DNA of 64,000 nt from Pseudalkalibacillus hwajinpoensis (lineage in GTDB: Bacteria; Bacillota; Bacilli; Bacillales; Guptibacillaceae): contig NZ_CP156674.1 of NCBI RefSeq assembly GCF_039851965.1, positions 434,001 to 498,000 of the forward strand. The letters run 5' to 3'. Positions 8,277 through 17,107 of the stretch are shown one piece after another (position 1 is the stretch's first letter; the number at the start of each line of letters is the position of its first letter). Both the position numbers and the translations under genes were made by a program. The notes below the pieces were generated by a model. The model saw nothing but the letters and a program-made list of their open reading frames with translations, did not search any database and was not told the DNA's origin.

Positions 8277-10351
8277 TTAGGCTTAACTTCCTCCATTACG
8301 TATGCTTCAATAATGTCTCCTTCTTTTACATCATTGAATTTCGCAAGCGTAATTCCGCATTCGTATCCTTTCGCGACTTCTTTAGCGTCATCTTTGAAGC
8401 GTTTCAATGTATCCACTTCACCTTCAAATACAACGATGCCGTCACGGATGACACGAACACCAGAGTTTCTCGTGATTTTACCTTCAGTTACATAAGAACC
8501 TGCAATCGTACCGACTTTTGAAACTTTAAACGTTTCTCGGACTTCAGCCTGACCAATGACTTTTTCTTCATAGACAGGATCAAGCATTCCTTTCATTGCA
8601 GCTTCAATTTCTTCAATTGCCGTGTAAATAACACGGTGCAAACGAATTTCAACCTGTTCAGATTCAGCTACTTTCTTAGCATTTGTATCTGGACGCACAT
8701 TAAATCCGATGATGAGTGCATTTGACGCAGATGCAAGAATAATATCAGACTCTGTAATCGCACCAACAGCAGTATGAATGATGTTAATTTTCACACCTTC
8801 TACTTCGATTTTACGAAGTGAGCCAGCAAGAGCTTCAACTGATCCCTGCACATCGGCTTTTACGATCACATTAATATCCTTCACGTCACCCTGCTGAATT
8901 TTCTCAAATAAATCGTCAAGATTCATTTTCGAAGACTCTTTACGCTGAGCTTCAATCTTCTGCTGGTTACGAGCTTCACCTACCTGGCGAGCTGTCTTTT
9001 CGTCTTCAAATGCAACGAAACGATCACCTGCGTGAGGTACATCACTTAAACCTGTTACCTCGACTGGAGTTGAAGGAGCAGCAGAGTCAACACGCTTACC
9101 AAGGTCGTTAACCATTGCACGTACACGGCCGAATGTGTTCCCAACAACTACTGGATCGCCAACTTTAAGCGTACCTTCTTGCACAAGAAGCGTTGCGACT
9201 GGTCCGCGCCCTTTATCAAGCTGTGCTTCAATAACAGTACCTGTTGCAAGCTTATCCGGATTAGCTTTAAATTCTTCTACTTCAGAAATAAGTAGAATCG
9301 TTTCAAGAAGCTCATCAATTCCTTCACGCTTAATCGCTGAAAGGTTTACGAAAATCGTATCCCCGCCCCATGCTTCAGAAACGAGCTCATACTCTGTAAG
9401 TTCCTGCATAACGCGATCAGGATTTGCGCCTTCTTTATCCATCTTATTAACCGCAACGATAATTGGCACTTCTGCTGCTTTTGCGTGATTAATGGCTTCA
9501 ACTGTTTGTGGCATAACACCATCATCAGCGGCTACTACAAGAATCGTGATATCTGTTACTTTTGCACCGCGAGCACGCATTGTTGTAAATGCCGCGTGTC
9601 CAGGTGTATCTAGGAACGTGATTTTCTTGTTCTTTTCTTCAATCTGATAAGCACCGATATGCTGTGTAATACCGCCCGCTTCACCCTGTGTTACTTTTGT
9701 ATCACGGATGCTATCAAGAAGTGTTGTTTTACCATGGTCAACGTGACCCATGATTGTAACAACGGCAGGACGCTCAACAAGCTTTTCTTCGTTGTCTTCA
9801 CTTGTATAGTTATCAAGATCCGTAACTTCAAAAGGTTCTTCTTCTTCGACTTTAACGCCGTAATCATCGCAAATAAGTTCCATTGTGTCTTTATCTAGTT
9901 CCTGGTTGATTGTTGCCATAACGCCAAGACCCATTAACTTTTTGATCAGTTCAGATGCATCTTTACCAAGCTTTTCTGCAAGTTGTCCGACCGTTAATGA
10001 TCCTATGAACGTTACTTTTGCAGGCAATCTTCTTGGAGCAGCCGTGTTCTTAGGAGGCTGACCTTTTCCTCGTCGGTTCGGTCGTCTCCCGCCTCGACGG
10101 TTGTTAGGCGTGTTTTTACTATTCTTTTGATTTGCATTTGGGTTGTTTCGATTGTTTTTATTTTCCATACTGTTTTTGTCGCTTCCCTTTTTGGATTGTT
10201 TCGAATTGTTAGCAAGCTTACTCATTGTCTGATCATCAATCACAGACATATGATTTGAAACCGTAATATTCATGCTTTTTAACTTTTCGATAACATCCTT
10301 ACTAGTTGTATTATGTTCTTTTGCATATTCATAAATCCGCATCTTACTCAT
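8273..10351 (-). CDS. infB: Translation initiation factor IF-2
   Basis: A 692-residue GTPase that brings fMet-tRNA to the 30S subunit. The N-terminus has one IF2_N domain, then a low-complexity basic Asn/Lys/Arg linker (about residues 50-100), a second IF2_N domain, then the G domain with GHVDHGKT at about 202-209, DTPGHAAF and NKMDKE, and the C-terminal fMet-tRNA binding domains. The start MSKMRIYEYAKEHN follows GGGGGTGA and matches homologues; upstream codons belong to ylxQ. B. subtilis IF-2 is slightly longer (about 716). Confidence 0.97.
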   Translation of the reverse strand: MSKMRIYEYAKEHNTTSKDVIEKLKSMNITVSNHMSVIDDQTMSKLANNSKQSKKGSDKNSMENKNNRNNPNANQKNSKNTPNNRRGGRRPNRRGKGQPPKNTAAPRRLPAKVTFIGSLTVGQLAEKLGKDASELIKKLMGLGVMATINQELDKDTMELICDDYGVKVEEEEPFEVTDLDNYTSEDNEEKLVERPAVVTIMGHVDHGKTTLLDSIRDTKVTQGEAGGITQHIGAYQIEEKNKKITFLDTPGHAAFTTMRARGAKVTDITILVVAADDGVMPQTVEAINHAKAAEVPIIVAVNKMDKEGANPDRVMQELTEYELVSEAWGGDTIFVNLSAIKREGIDELLETILLISEVEEFKANPDKLATGTVIEAQLDKGRGPVATLLVQEGTLKVGDPVVVGNTFGRVRAMVNDLGKRVDSAAPSTPVEVTGLSDVPHAGDRFVAFEDEKTARQVGEARNQQKIEAQRKESSKMNLDDLFEKIQQGDVKDINVIVKADVQGSVEALAGSLRKIEVEGVKINIIHTAVGAITESDIILASASNALIIGFNVRPDTNAKKVAESEQVEIRLHRVIYTAIEEIEAAMKGMLDPVYEEKVIGQAEVRETFKVSKVGTIAGSYVTEGKITRNSGVRVIRDGIVVFEGEVDTLKRFKDDAKEVAKGYECGITLAKFNDVKEGDIIEAYVMEEVKPK

Positions 10352-10367
10352 ACGATTCACCCCCGAA

Positions 10368-10670
10368 TTATTGATCGAGAATCGCAAAAAGTTTCTTTGC
10401 AAAGCCTGCATCAGTCACCGCTATGGTTACGCGCTGCATTTTGCCAATCGCGTGTCCAAGTTCATAACGATCTGAGACAATACATAATGGAACTTTATAA
10501 GTAGTTGCTTTATCGGTAACTTTCTTTCTTGTATTATCGGATGCGTCGTTTGCTAACAAAACGAGTTTGGCATTCTTTCTCTGGATTTCTTTTACAACAA
10601 GTTCTTCTCCAGAGACGACCTTGCCAGCACGCTGAGCAAGTCCCAGAAATGATTCCCAATTCTTACTCAT
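10368..10670 (-). CDS. ylxQ: YlxQ, L7Ae-family RNA-binding protein
   Basis: A 100-residue kink-turn binding protein of the L7Ae/L30e/Gadd45 family, called RplGA in B. subtilis. The core GLAQRAGKVVSGEE and LVLLANDASDNTRKKV are family signatures. Its ATG overlaps the stop of rnpM (ATGA). Family members bind kink-turn RNA in ribosomal or RNase P-related RNAs; the exact target here is not known. Confidence 0.9.
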   Translation of the reverse strand: MSKNWESFLGLAQRAGKVVSGEELVVKEIQRKNAKLVLLANDASDNTRKKVTDKATTYKVPLCIVSDRYELGHAIGKMQRVTIAVTDAGFAKKLFAILDQ

Positions 10671-10927
10671 GATCGCGACTCTTCAAGATAAGTATAAATC
10701 TCATCTGTCACTTCTGCTTTTAGGTGAGCAGAAAGAGCATTTCTTTTCTTAGCAAGCTTGAAACATTCTTCATTGTTGCAAAGATAAGCACCCCGTCCAT
10801 TCTGTTTACCCGTTAGGTCAATTGATATAACCCCTTCAGGTGAGCGAACGACGCGAACGAGCTCCTTTTTTGGTTTCATTTCCTGGCAGGCGACACATTT
10901 CCGCATAGGAATTTTACGTTTTTGCAC
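10667..10927 (-). CDS. rnpM: RnpM (YlxR), RNase P modulator
   Basis: An 86-residue YlxR-family protein. The family binds the RNase P RNA subunit and was renamed RnpM in B. subtilis. It carries RKCVACQEMKPKKELVRVVR and the GRGAYLC motif near residue 50. I prefer the GTG at 10927, 8 bases after GAGAGG, giving MQKRKIPMRKC as in homologues; the upstream GTG at 10936 overlaps the ribosome binding site. It lies between nusA and ylxQ in the nusA operon. Confidence 0.9.
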   Translation of the reverse strand: MQKRKIPMRKCVACQEMKPKKELVRVVRSPEGVISIDLTGKQNGRGAYLCNNEECFKLAKKRNALSAHLKAEVTDEIYTYLEESRS

Positions 10928-10956
10928 GGTGGACACCTCTCCTGATCGTTCAGTTG

Positions 10957-12066
10957 CTAGTCTAACTCAGACTCTTCAGAATCATCATCGTCAAATAACG
11001 GTGCTTCACCCGGGCTATAAATGCCCAGCTCTTCCGCTTCAGATTGACTCTTAATATCAATTTTCCATCCTGTAAGCTTCGCTGCAAGTCGTGCGTTTTG
11101 TCCGCGTTTACCAATCGCAAGCGAGAGCTGGTAATCAGGTACAATGACCTGTGTCATTTTTTGTTCTTCATTCACATTTACTTTAAGTACTTTGGATGGA
11201 CTAAGCGCATTTGCGACATATTCAACAATATCCTCTGACCAACGAACGATGTCAATTTTCTCACCCTTAAGTTCGTTAACAATCGCCTGGACACGCTGCC
11301 CACGTTGACCGACACATGAGCCAACCGGATCAATTTCCGGATCTTCCGCATGAACGGCAATTTTAGAACGATCGCCCGCTTCACGTGAAATTGACTTTAC
11401 TTCAACCGTGCCGTCAAAAATTTCAGGCACTTCAAGTTCAAATAAACGCTTAAGAAGACCAGGATGAGTTCGTGATACCATCACCTGTGGTCCTTTGGTT
11501 GTTTTTTCAACTTTTGTTACATACACTTTAATCCGGTCATGTGAATGATATGTTTCGTTAGGCATTTGCTCGCCTGCTGGGAGAAGAGCTTCAATTCTTC
11601 CAAGGTCAACGTAAATAAAACGATGATCCTGACGCTGAACAATCCCTGTCATGATATCATCTTCACGATCGATGAACTCACTGAAAATAATGCCGCGCTC
11701 TGCTTCACGTACGCGCTGAGTAACAACCTGTTTCGCTGTTTGAGCAGCAATGCGGCCGAAATTACGAGGCGTTACTTCAATTTCAACAATATCTTCTAGT
11801 TCATACTGAGGATCAATATCTTTTGCGTCTTCAAGCGAAATCTCAAGACGAGAATCTTCTACTTCTTCAACAACGTCTTTACGAGCAAAGACCCGAATAG
11901 ACCCGGTATCCTGGTTGAAATCGACCCTAACATTCTGTGCCTGGTGAAAGTTACGCTTGTACGCAGAAATAAGCGCCGCTTCGATCGCTTCCACGATAAT
12001 ATCCTTGCTGATACCCTTTTCCTTCTCAAGAACGGTCAGCGCATCTAATAAATCACTACTCTTCAT
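10957..12066 (-). CDS. nusA: Transcription termination/antitermination factor NusA
   Basis: A 369-residue RNA polymerase-binding factor that stimulates pausing and intrinsic termination. The N-terminal domain (about 1-125) is followed by S1 (about 130-200) and two KH domains (about 200-345) with GQRGQRVQAIV and AIGKRGQNARLAAKL. There is no C-terminal acidic repeat, as usual in Firmicutes. Second gene of the rimP-nusA operon. The leader of this operon has a terminator-like hairpin with a weak T-tract, as would be needed for the NusA autoregulation known in B. subtilis. Confidence 0.97.
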   Translation of the reverse strand: MKSSDLLDALTVLEKEKGISKDIIVEAIEAALISAYKRNFHQAQNVRVDFNQDTGSIRVFARKDVVEEVEDSRLEISLEDAKDIDPQYELEDIVEIEVTPRNFGRIAAQTAKQVVTQRVREAERGIIFSEFIDREDDIMTGIVQRQDHRFIYVDLGRIEALLPAGEQMPNETYHSHDRIKVYVTKVEKTTKGPQVMVSRTHPGLLKRLFELEVPEIFDGTVEVKSISREAGDRSKIAVHAEDPEIDPVGSCVGQRGQRVQAIVNELKGEKIDIVRWSEDIVEYVANALSPSKVLKVNVNEEQKMTQVIVPDYQLSLAIGKRGQNARLAAKLTGWKIDIKSQSEAEELGIYSPGEAPLFDDDDSEESELD

Positions 12067-12085
12067 TTTTCATACTCCCCTTTAA

Positions 12086-12556
12086 CTAAAAAACAACCGC
12101 AAGCCTTGCGCTTGCCACTTTTTCATAAGGTAATTCGACCTTTTTAATTCTGGTTTTAACTTTCTGCTCGATGACAACCGTTTCTCCGTTGAAGTCCGAA
12201 AGCATGCCTTCAAAGCTTTTTTCGCCGTTAATGGGTTCATAGGTTGTCATATAGACTTGCTTGCCCACCGCTTTTTCAAAATCAGTACGTTTCTTTAGTG
12301 GGCGCTCTGCACCTGGTGAGGATACTTCAAGGAAGTAAGGTTGCGTTATTGGATCATGTTTATCAAGCTGTTCGCTTAATTTTTCACTAATTGTACCGCA
12401 CTCCTCAATATCTACGCCACGAGGAGAATCGATATAGACACGGAGAAACCAGTTCTTTCCTTCCTGCGTGAATTCTATATCTACGAGTTCCAGGTTCATT
12501 TCATCTACTATTGGTTTTACTAGTTCTTCTGTAACCGTAATTACGTTCTCAGTCAT
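12086..12556 (-). CDS. rimP: Ribosome maturation factor RimP
   Basis: A 156-residue factor for 30S assembly. The N-terminal alpha/beta domain holds LVDIEFTQEGKNWFLRVYID and the middle holds DPITQPYFLEVSSPGAERPL, both diagnostic. The C-terminal SH3-like domain follows. The start MTENVITVTEEL comes after AAAGGAGGACAAC. It opens the long nusA-infB operon. Its leader of about 100 bases carries an extended -10 promoter and a hairpin. Confidence 0.96.
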   Translation of the reverse strand: MTENVITVTEELVKPIVDEMNLELVDIEFTQEGKNWFLRVYIDSPRGVDIEECGTISEKLSEQLDKHDPITQPYFLEVSSPGAERPLKKRTDFEKAVGKQVYMTTYEPINGEKSFEGMLSDFNGETVVIEQKVKTRIKKVELPYEKVASARLAVVF

Positions 12557-12606
12557 TGGTTGTCCTCCTTTCTGATCCTGTACAGCAGGGTCCCAATCGA
12601 AAACGA

Positions 12607-12629
12607 AAGAGTGGGATAGCCCCACTCTT
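12607..12629 (-). terminator. Terminator-like hairpin in the rimP-nusA leader
   Basis: A 9-bp stem AAGAGTGGG/CCCACTCTT with a 5-base loop, then TCGTTTTC on the minus strand. It lies about 30 bases downstream of the predicted start of the rimP transcript and 51 bases before the rimP codon, so it is inside the leader rather than only behind polC. The interrupted T-tract is what a NusA-dependent terminator would look like. Confidence 0.7.
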
Positions 12630-12664
12630 CCGTCGCGTGTGTATTCACTAGTATTTCCACAATT

Positions 12665-12693
12665 ACTATACCATACTCATATCACCAATTCAA
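12665..12693 (-). promoter_or_regulatory. Sigma-A promoter of the rimP-nusA-infB operon
   Basis: Minus strand TTGAAT (12688-12693), 17-base spacer ending TGG, TATAGT (12665-12670). The TG upstream of the -10 makes an extended -10. It sits right behind the polC stop codon. Confidence 0.75.
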
Positions 12694-12714
12694 CAGAGAA
12701 GCGAATGCATCCCT

Positions 12715-15700
12715 TTAGAATAAGCTGAGCTGATTGGCATCTGGCAAACCTTCGAGACATCCATGATCGTCCAGATATTCGAGAACGGTCTTAGAGATTT
12801 TGCTTCGCTGTTGAAGGTCTTCCTTCGAAAGGAATTCGCCGCCTTCTTTTGCGCTAACGATGTTAAGCGCTGCGTTCGTTCCAACTCCTGGTAGAGAGTT
12901 AAATGGCGGGATGAGCGAATCGCCGTCCACTACAAACTCAGCTGCTTTTGAGCGATACAGATCTACCTTCTGCATACGAAGTCCACGCTCTGACATCTCA
13001 AGTGCAATTTCCATAACTGTGAGCAGGTTCTTCTCTTTTGGTGATGCATCGAGTCCTTTTTCATTGATTTCTTCGATTTTTGCCCGAATGGCATTTGAGC
13101 CTTTTGCCATCGTATCAATATCAAAGTCATCTGCCCTAACAGTAAAGTATGCTGCGTAAAAGAGAATTGGGTGGTGAACTTTAAAGTATGCAATCCTAAC
13201 CGCCATTAAAACATAAGCTGCGGCGTGAGCTTTCGGAAACATATACTTGATTTTCAAGCATGAGTCAATGTACCAATCAGGCACATCATGCTTCTTCATC
13301 TCAACTACCCACTCTTCTTGCAGGCCTTTCCCTTTACGAACAAACTCCATAATTTTAAATGCAAGTGATGGATCAAGTCCTTTGTAGATCAAGTAAACCA
13401 TAATATCGTCACGACATCCAATTACTTCACTTAGATTACATGTACCGGCTTGAATTAGTTCCTGAGCATTACCGAGCCATACATCCGTACCGTGAGACAG
13501 TCCTGAAATCTGAACAAGCTCAGAGAACGTACTTGGTTTGGTATCCTCAAGCATCTGTCGAACAAAGCGCGTACCGAATTCTGGAATGCCGTATGTGCCT
13601 GTTTTACACATGATTTGATCCTGCGTTACGCCGAGCGACTCTGTACCACTAAAAAGCTTCATCACTTCCGCATCATCCGTTGGTATGGTTTTCGGATCAA
13701 TTCCACTTAAATCCTGAAGCATTCGAATCACGGTTGGATCATCGTGGCCGAGAATATCGAGCTTTAATAGATTGTCATGGATAGAATGGAAATCAAAGTG
13801 CGTTGTTTTCCAGGCGGATGTTTTGTCATCTGCCGGAAACTGAATCGGTGAAAAATCGTAAATGTCCATATAATCCGGCACTACGATAATACCTCCAGGG
13901 TGCTGCCCTGAAGTTCGTTTCACACCCGTACAACCTGACACGAGTCGGTCAATTTCAGCACCTCGGTAATGAAGGTCATGGTCCCCCATGTACCCTTTCA
14001 CATAACCATACGCAGTTTTCTCAGCTACGGTACCGATCGTTCCTGCTCGGAACACGTTATCTTCACCAAATAGTTCTTTCGTATAATTGTGGGCTCGTGG
14101 CTGGTATTCTCCTGAGAAGTTCAAATCAATATCGGGTACCTTATCCCCTTTAAAGCCAAGAAACGTCTCAAACGGTATATCGTGTCCATCTTTCGTAAGC
14201 GGTACATTACAGTCGTCACACGATTTATCGGGAAGGTCGAACCCGGAGCCCACAGATCCATCATCAAAGAATTGAGACTTTTTACAAGATGGACAGACGT
14301 AATGCGGTGGTAAAGGATTTACTTCAGTAATCTCCGTCATTGTCGCAACAAAGGAGGATCCAACTGAACCCCGGGATCCAACAAGGTACCCATCATTCAA
14401 TGACTTTTTAACGAGTTTATGAGAAATCAAGTAAATTACCGCAAACCCATGCCCGATGATACTTTTCAATTCTTTCTCAAGACGCTCTTCTACGATTACA
14501 GGTAATTCGTCACCATAAATACTTCGAGCCATATTATAGCTCATCTCTCTCATCTCTTCATCTGCCCCTTCAATCCTCGGGGTAAACAAATCATCTTGAA
14601 TAGGCTTAATGTCATCGATTAAATCTGACACTTTTTGCGGATCTTGGACAACGATTTCCTTTGCCTTGTCTGAACCAAGGAAATGGAAACAGTCAAGCAT
14701 TTCATTCGTAGTTCTGAAATGAACCTGCGGAAGCGTTTGACGATTCAATGGATTACCAGCCTGGGCTTTGATTAATATTTTACGATAAATGTGGTCTTCT
14801 GGCTCAAGGTAATGAACGTTTCCTGTTGCTACAACAGGTTTGTTTAGTTTTTCACCGAGCTTCACGATTTTACCGATAATCTCACGAAGTGCCATTTCAT
14901 CCTGCACAAGCTCTCGTTCAATGAGGTGCATGTAATTTTGCGGTGGCTGAACTTCAAGGTAATCATAAAATTTCGCGATCTCTTCTACTTCTTCAGGTGA
15001 TTTTTGCATCATGCCTTCAAATACTTCACCTTTGTCACAACCAGAACCAATCAATAAGCCTTCTCGATATTTTTCAAGCTTTGAACGTGGAATACGAGCG
15101 GTTCTGTAGAAATAATCGATATGTGACAGGGAGACAAGCTTAAATAAATTTTTCAGTCCTACATCATTTTGAGCAAGAATAATCGTATGAGATGGACGAG
15201 TTCGCTGGAAGCCAGTTTGTCCCATGTTGTCATTGAGCATATTGTGGTTAGTAATCTCGCGTTCAAGTGCATCTTTTACGAGTTTCCATAATAAATATCC
15301 GGTCGCCTCAGCATCATAAATTGCTCTATGGTGCTGGGTTAGATCAATATCAAACTTCTTACATAATGTGTTCAGGCGGTGATTCCGCATCTCAGGGTAT
15401 AAGAAACGTGCAAGTTCCAGCGTATCAATGACTGGATTTTTTGCTTCTCCAAGACCAATATTCCGTAACCCCACATTGAGGAACCCCATATCAAAGCTCG
15501 CATTGTGGGCAACAAGAATGTCATCGCCCATGAATTCATAGAAATCTTTTATGACATCGTCAATCTCTGGTGCATTCATAACCATATCATCTGTAATCCC
15601 TGTAAGCTCAATTGTTGTTGATGAAAGCGGATGGTGGGGATTTGCAAACCGCTCAAACTTATCAATTATCTCTCCATCTTTCAACTTAACGGCCGCTAAT

Positions 15701-17004
15701 TCAATAATTTTGTTATAGACAGCAGAAAGACCCGTTGTCTCCACGTCAAAGACAATATAGGTTCCCGTTTCCAGATCCACATCCGCTTCATTATAGGCCA
15801 TTGGCACCCCATCATCGACAAGATCCGCTTCCAGACCGTATATGACTTTAATGTTGTTTTTCTGGCCAGCGGCATAGGCGTCAGGGAATGATTGAACAAC
15901 GTTATGGTCCGTTATAGCGATAGCTGGATGGCCCCATTTGGCTGCCTGAGCAATTAATCCACCAGCTGTATTGACTGAGTCCATCTGACTCATCTGAGTA
16001 TGAGCATGTAGTTCAATCCGCTTCTCGTCATCAGGTGCCTCATCTTTTCTAAGATCTGGTTTAATTTCAGTCAGGTCATTTCCGATCATCACGAGATCAC
16101 GGACGAATGTATCATTTTGAATACCACCGCGCACTTTTACCCAAATGCCTTTCCTTACCGCCTCTAGAATTGGAACATCTTCTTTATCGCGAGAGAACAT
16201 TTTAACCAGGATAGAATCGGTGTAATCCGTTATTTTAAACGTTAGTAACGTACGACCGCTTCTGAGTTCTTTTGTTTCTGCATGGAACACATATCCCTGA
16301 ACAGCAATGCGCCGTTCTTCATCCTGAATCGATTCAATCGGCACAGGGTCTTCCTTAATCTTATAACCAATTACGAGTGAATCAGGAACTTGCGATTTGC
16401 TAGCACTGTCAGCTTTTTGCTTCTCAATCAGCGCTTCCATCATTTTCGATTGATCTTCCTGCTGCTTTTGCTCAACAAACTTCTTATAATCCTGTTCTGA
16501 TTCCTTTACTTCAACTTCCAGCATATACTTTGGAAAACCTGCTGCCGCGTAACATTCAGTAATGGGACCAGATAGCTTCCGCTTCGCAATGGCAGCCTCT
16601 GTTTCATTACGAACCGATACAATTAGCTTATTTCCATTTATTTTTGGTGCCTGGTTTTTCAAAAGGGCTGTCAGTGACGCTGAATGATCCCGCATGAGTT
16701 CGACGACATTTTCCCAGTATGCTGACGCAAGCTCTTCAGAACCACCACCCTCAGTCTTAATCGTATAGGTAACGGCCGCAATATGGCTCAATCCATCTTT
16801 TAAGCGACTTTGAAAAAGGTCGTAAACATGGAATGGAAGAACATCCGGTAGATGAAATTCAAAATGCCACTTCCTTGTTTCTTTATAAACGGTTAATTTC
16901 GATATATAGGCCTCTTTAAAATATTCTTCAAATTTATCTGGAAACGATATTTGCTGAAGGAGCAACTGAAGTCGTTCTTTTCTTATCTTTATCTCCTGAT
17001 CCAT
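12715..17004 (-). CDS. polC: DNA polymerase III PolC (Gram-positive replicative polymerase)
   Basis: A 1429-residue replicative DNA polymerase. Order of parts: N-terminal domains and OB fold (about 1-325), PHP domain (ELHAHTQMSQMD near 330), inserted proofreading exonuclease (FDVETTG near 420, to about 590), split PHP remainder, zinc-binding motif CPSCKK...CDDC near 910, catalytic palm with PDIDLNFSGE near 965, and thumb, fingers and helix-hairpin-helix at the C-terminus, ending in NQLSLF, a likely beta-clamp peptide. The ATG follows AAGGAGGAAG. It follows proS, as in B. subtilis. Confidence 0.98.
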   Translation of the reverse strand: MDQEIKIRKERLQLLLQQISFPDKFEEYFKEAYISKLTVYKETRKWHFEFHLPDVLPFHVYDLFQSRLKDGLSHIAAVTYTIKTEGGGSEELASAYWENVVELMRDHSASLTALLKNQAPKINGNKLIVSVRNETEAAIAKRKLSGPITECYAAAGFPKYMLEVEVKESEQDYKKFVEQKQQEDQSKMMEALIEKQKADSASKSQVPDSLVIGYKIKEDPVPIESIQDEERRIAVQGYVFHAETKELRSGRTLLTFKITDYTDSILVKMFSRDKEDVPILEAVRKGIWVKVRGGIQNDTFVRDLVMIGNDLTEIKPDLRKDEAPDDEKRIELHAHTQMSQMDSVNTAGGLIAQAAKWGHPAIAITDHNVVQSFPDAYAAGQKNNIKVIYGLEADLVDDGVPMAYNEADVDLETGTYIVFDVETTGLSAVYNKIIELAAVKLKDGEIIDKFERFANPHHPLSSTTIELTGITDDMVMNAPEIDDVIKDFYEFMGDDILVAHNASFDMGFLNVGLRNIGLGEAKNPVIDTLELARFLYPEMRNHRLNTLCKKFDIDLTQHHRAIYDAEATGYLLWKLVKDALEREITNHNMLNDNMGQTGFQRTRPSHTIILAQNDVGLKNLFKLVSLSHIDYFYRTARIPRSKLEKYREGLLIGSGCDKGEVFEGMMQKSPEEVEEIAKFYDYLEVQPPQNYMHLIERELVQDEMALREIIGKIVKLGEKLNKPVVATGNVHYLEPEDHIYRKILIKAQAGNPLNRQTLPQVHFRTTNEMLDCFHFLGSDKAKEIVVQDPQKVSDLIDDIKPIQDDLFTPRIEGADEEMREMSYNMARSIYGDELPVIVEERLEKELKSIIGHGFAVIYLISHKLVKKSLNDGYLVGSRGSVGSSFVATMTEITEVNPLPPHYVCPSCKKSQFFDDGSVGSGFDLPDKSCDDCNVPLTKDGHDIPFETFLGFKGDKVPDIDLNFSGEYQPRAHNYTKELFGEDNVFRAGTIGTVAEKTAYGYVKGYMGDHDLHYRGAEIDRLVSGCTGVKRTSGQHPGGIIVVPDYMDIYDFSPIQFPADDKTSAWKTTHFDFHSIHDNLLKLDILGHDDPTVIRMLQDLSGIDPKTIPTDDAEVMKLFSGTESLGVTQDQIMCKTGTYGIPEFGTRFVRQMLEDTKPSTFSELVQISGLSHGTDVWLGNAQELIQAGTCNLSEVIGCRDDIMVYLIYKGLDPSLAFKIMEFVRKGKGLQEEWVVEMKKHDVPDWYIDSCLKIKYMFPKAHAAAYVLMAVRIAYFKVHHPILFYAAYFTVRADDFDIDTMAKGSNAIRAKIEEINEKGLDASPKEKNLLTVMEIALEMSERGLRMQKVDLYRSKAAEFVVDGDSLIPPFNSLPGVGTNAALNIVSAKEGGEFLSKEDLQQRSKISKTVLEYLDDHGCLEGLPDANQLSLF

Positions 17005-17070
17005 TCATTTCTTCCTCCTTCTTCTACGCATGGTGACGATTTGATAAACTTGGCTTATCGCCAAAAGTAA

Positions 17071-17104
17071 AAAAAGGTGGAAGGTGCCCATGGCACCTAT
17101 CCAC
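17071..17104 (-). terminator. Intrinsic terminator after proS
   Basis: A 12-bp stem with one bulged T (GTGGA-AGGTGCC with GGCACCT-TCCAC), loop ATG, then CTTTTTTT on the minus strand. Confidence 0.92.
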
Positions 17105-17107
17105 AAT

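Noticed and set aside
10012..10215. Short basic ORF inside infB in another frame
   Set aside because: It is the out-of-frame reading of the Asn/Lys/Arg-rich linker of IF-2.
8273..10411. Longer infB frame starting at 10411
   Set aside because: Its first 20 codons overlap the end of ylxQ and have no ribosome binding site, while MSKMRIYEYA matches the IF-2 family start.
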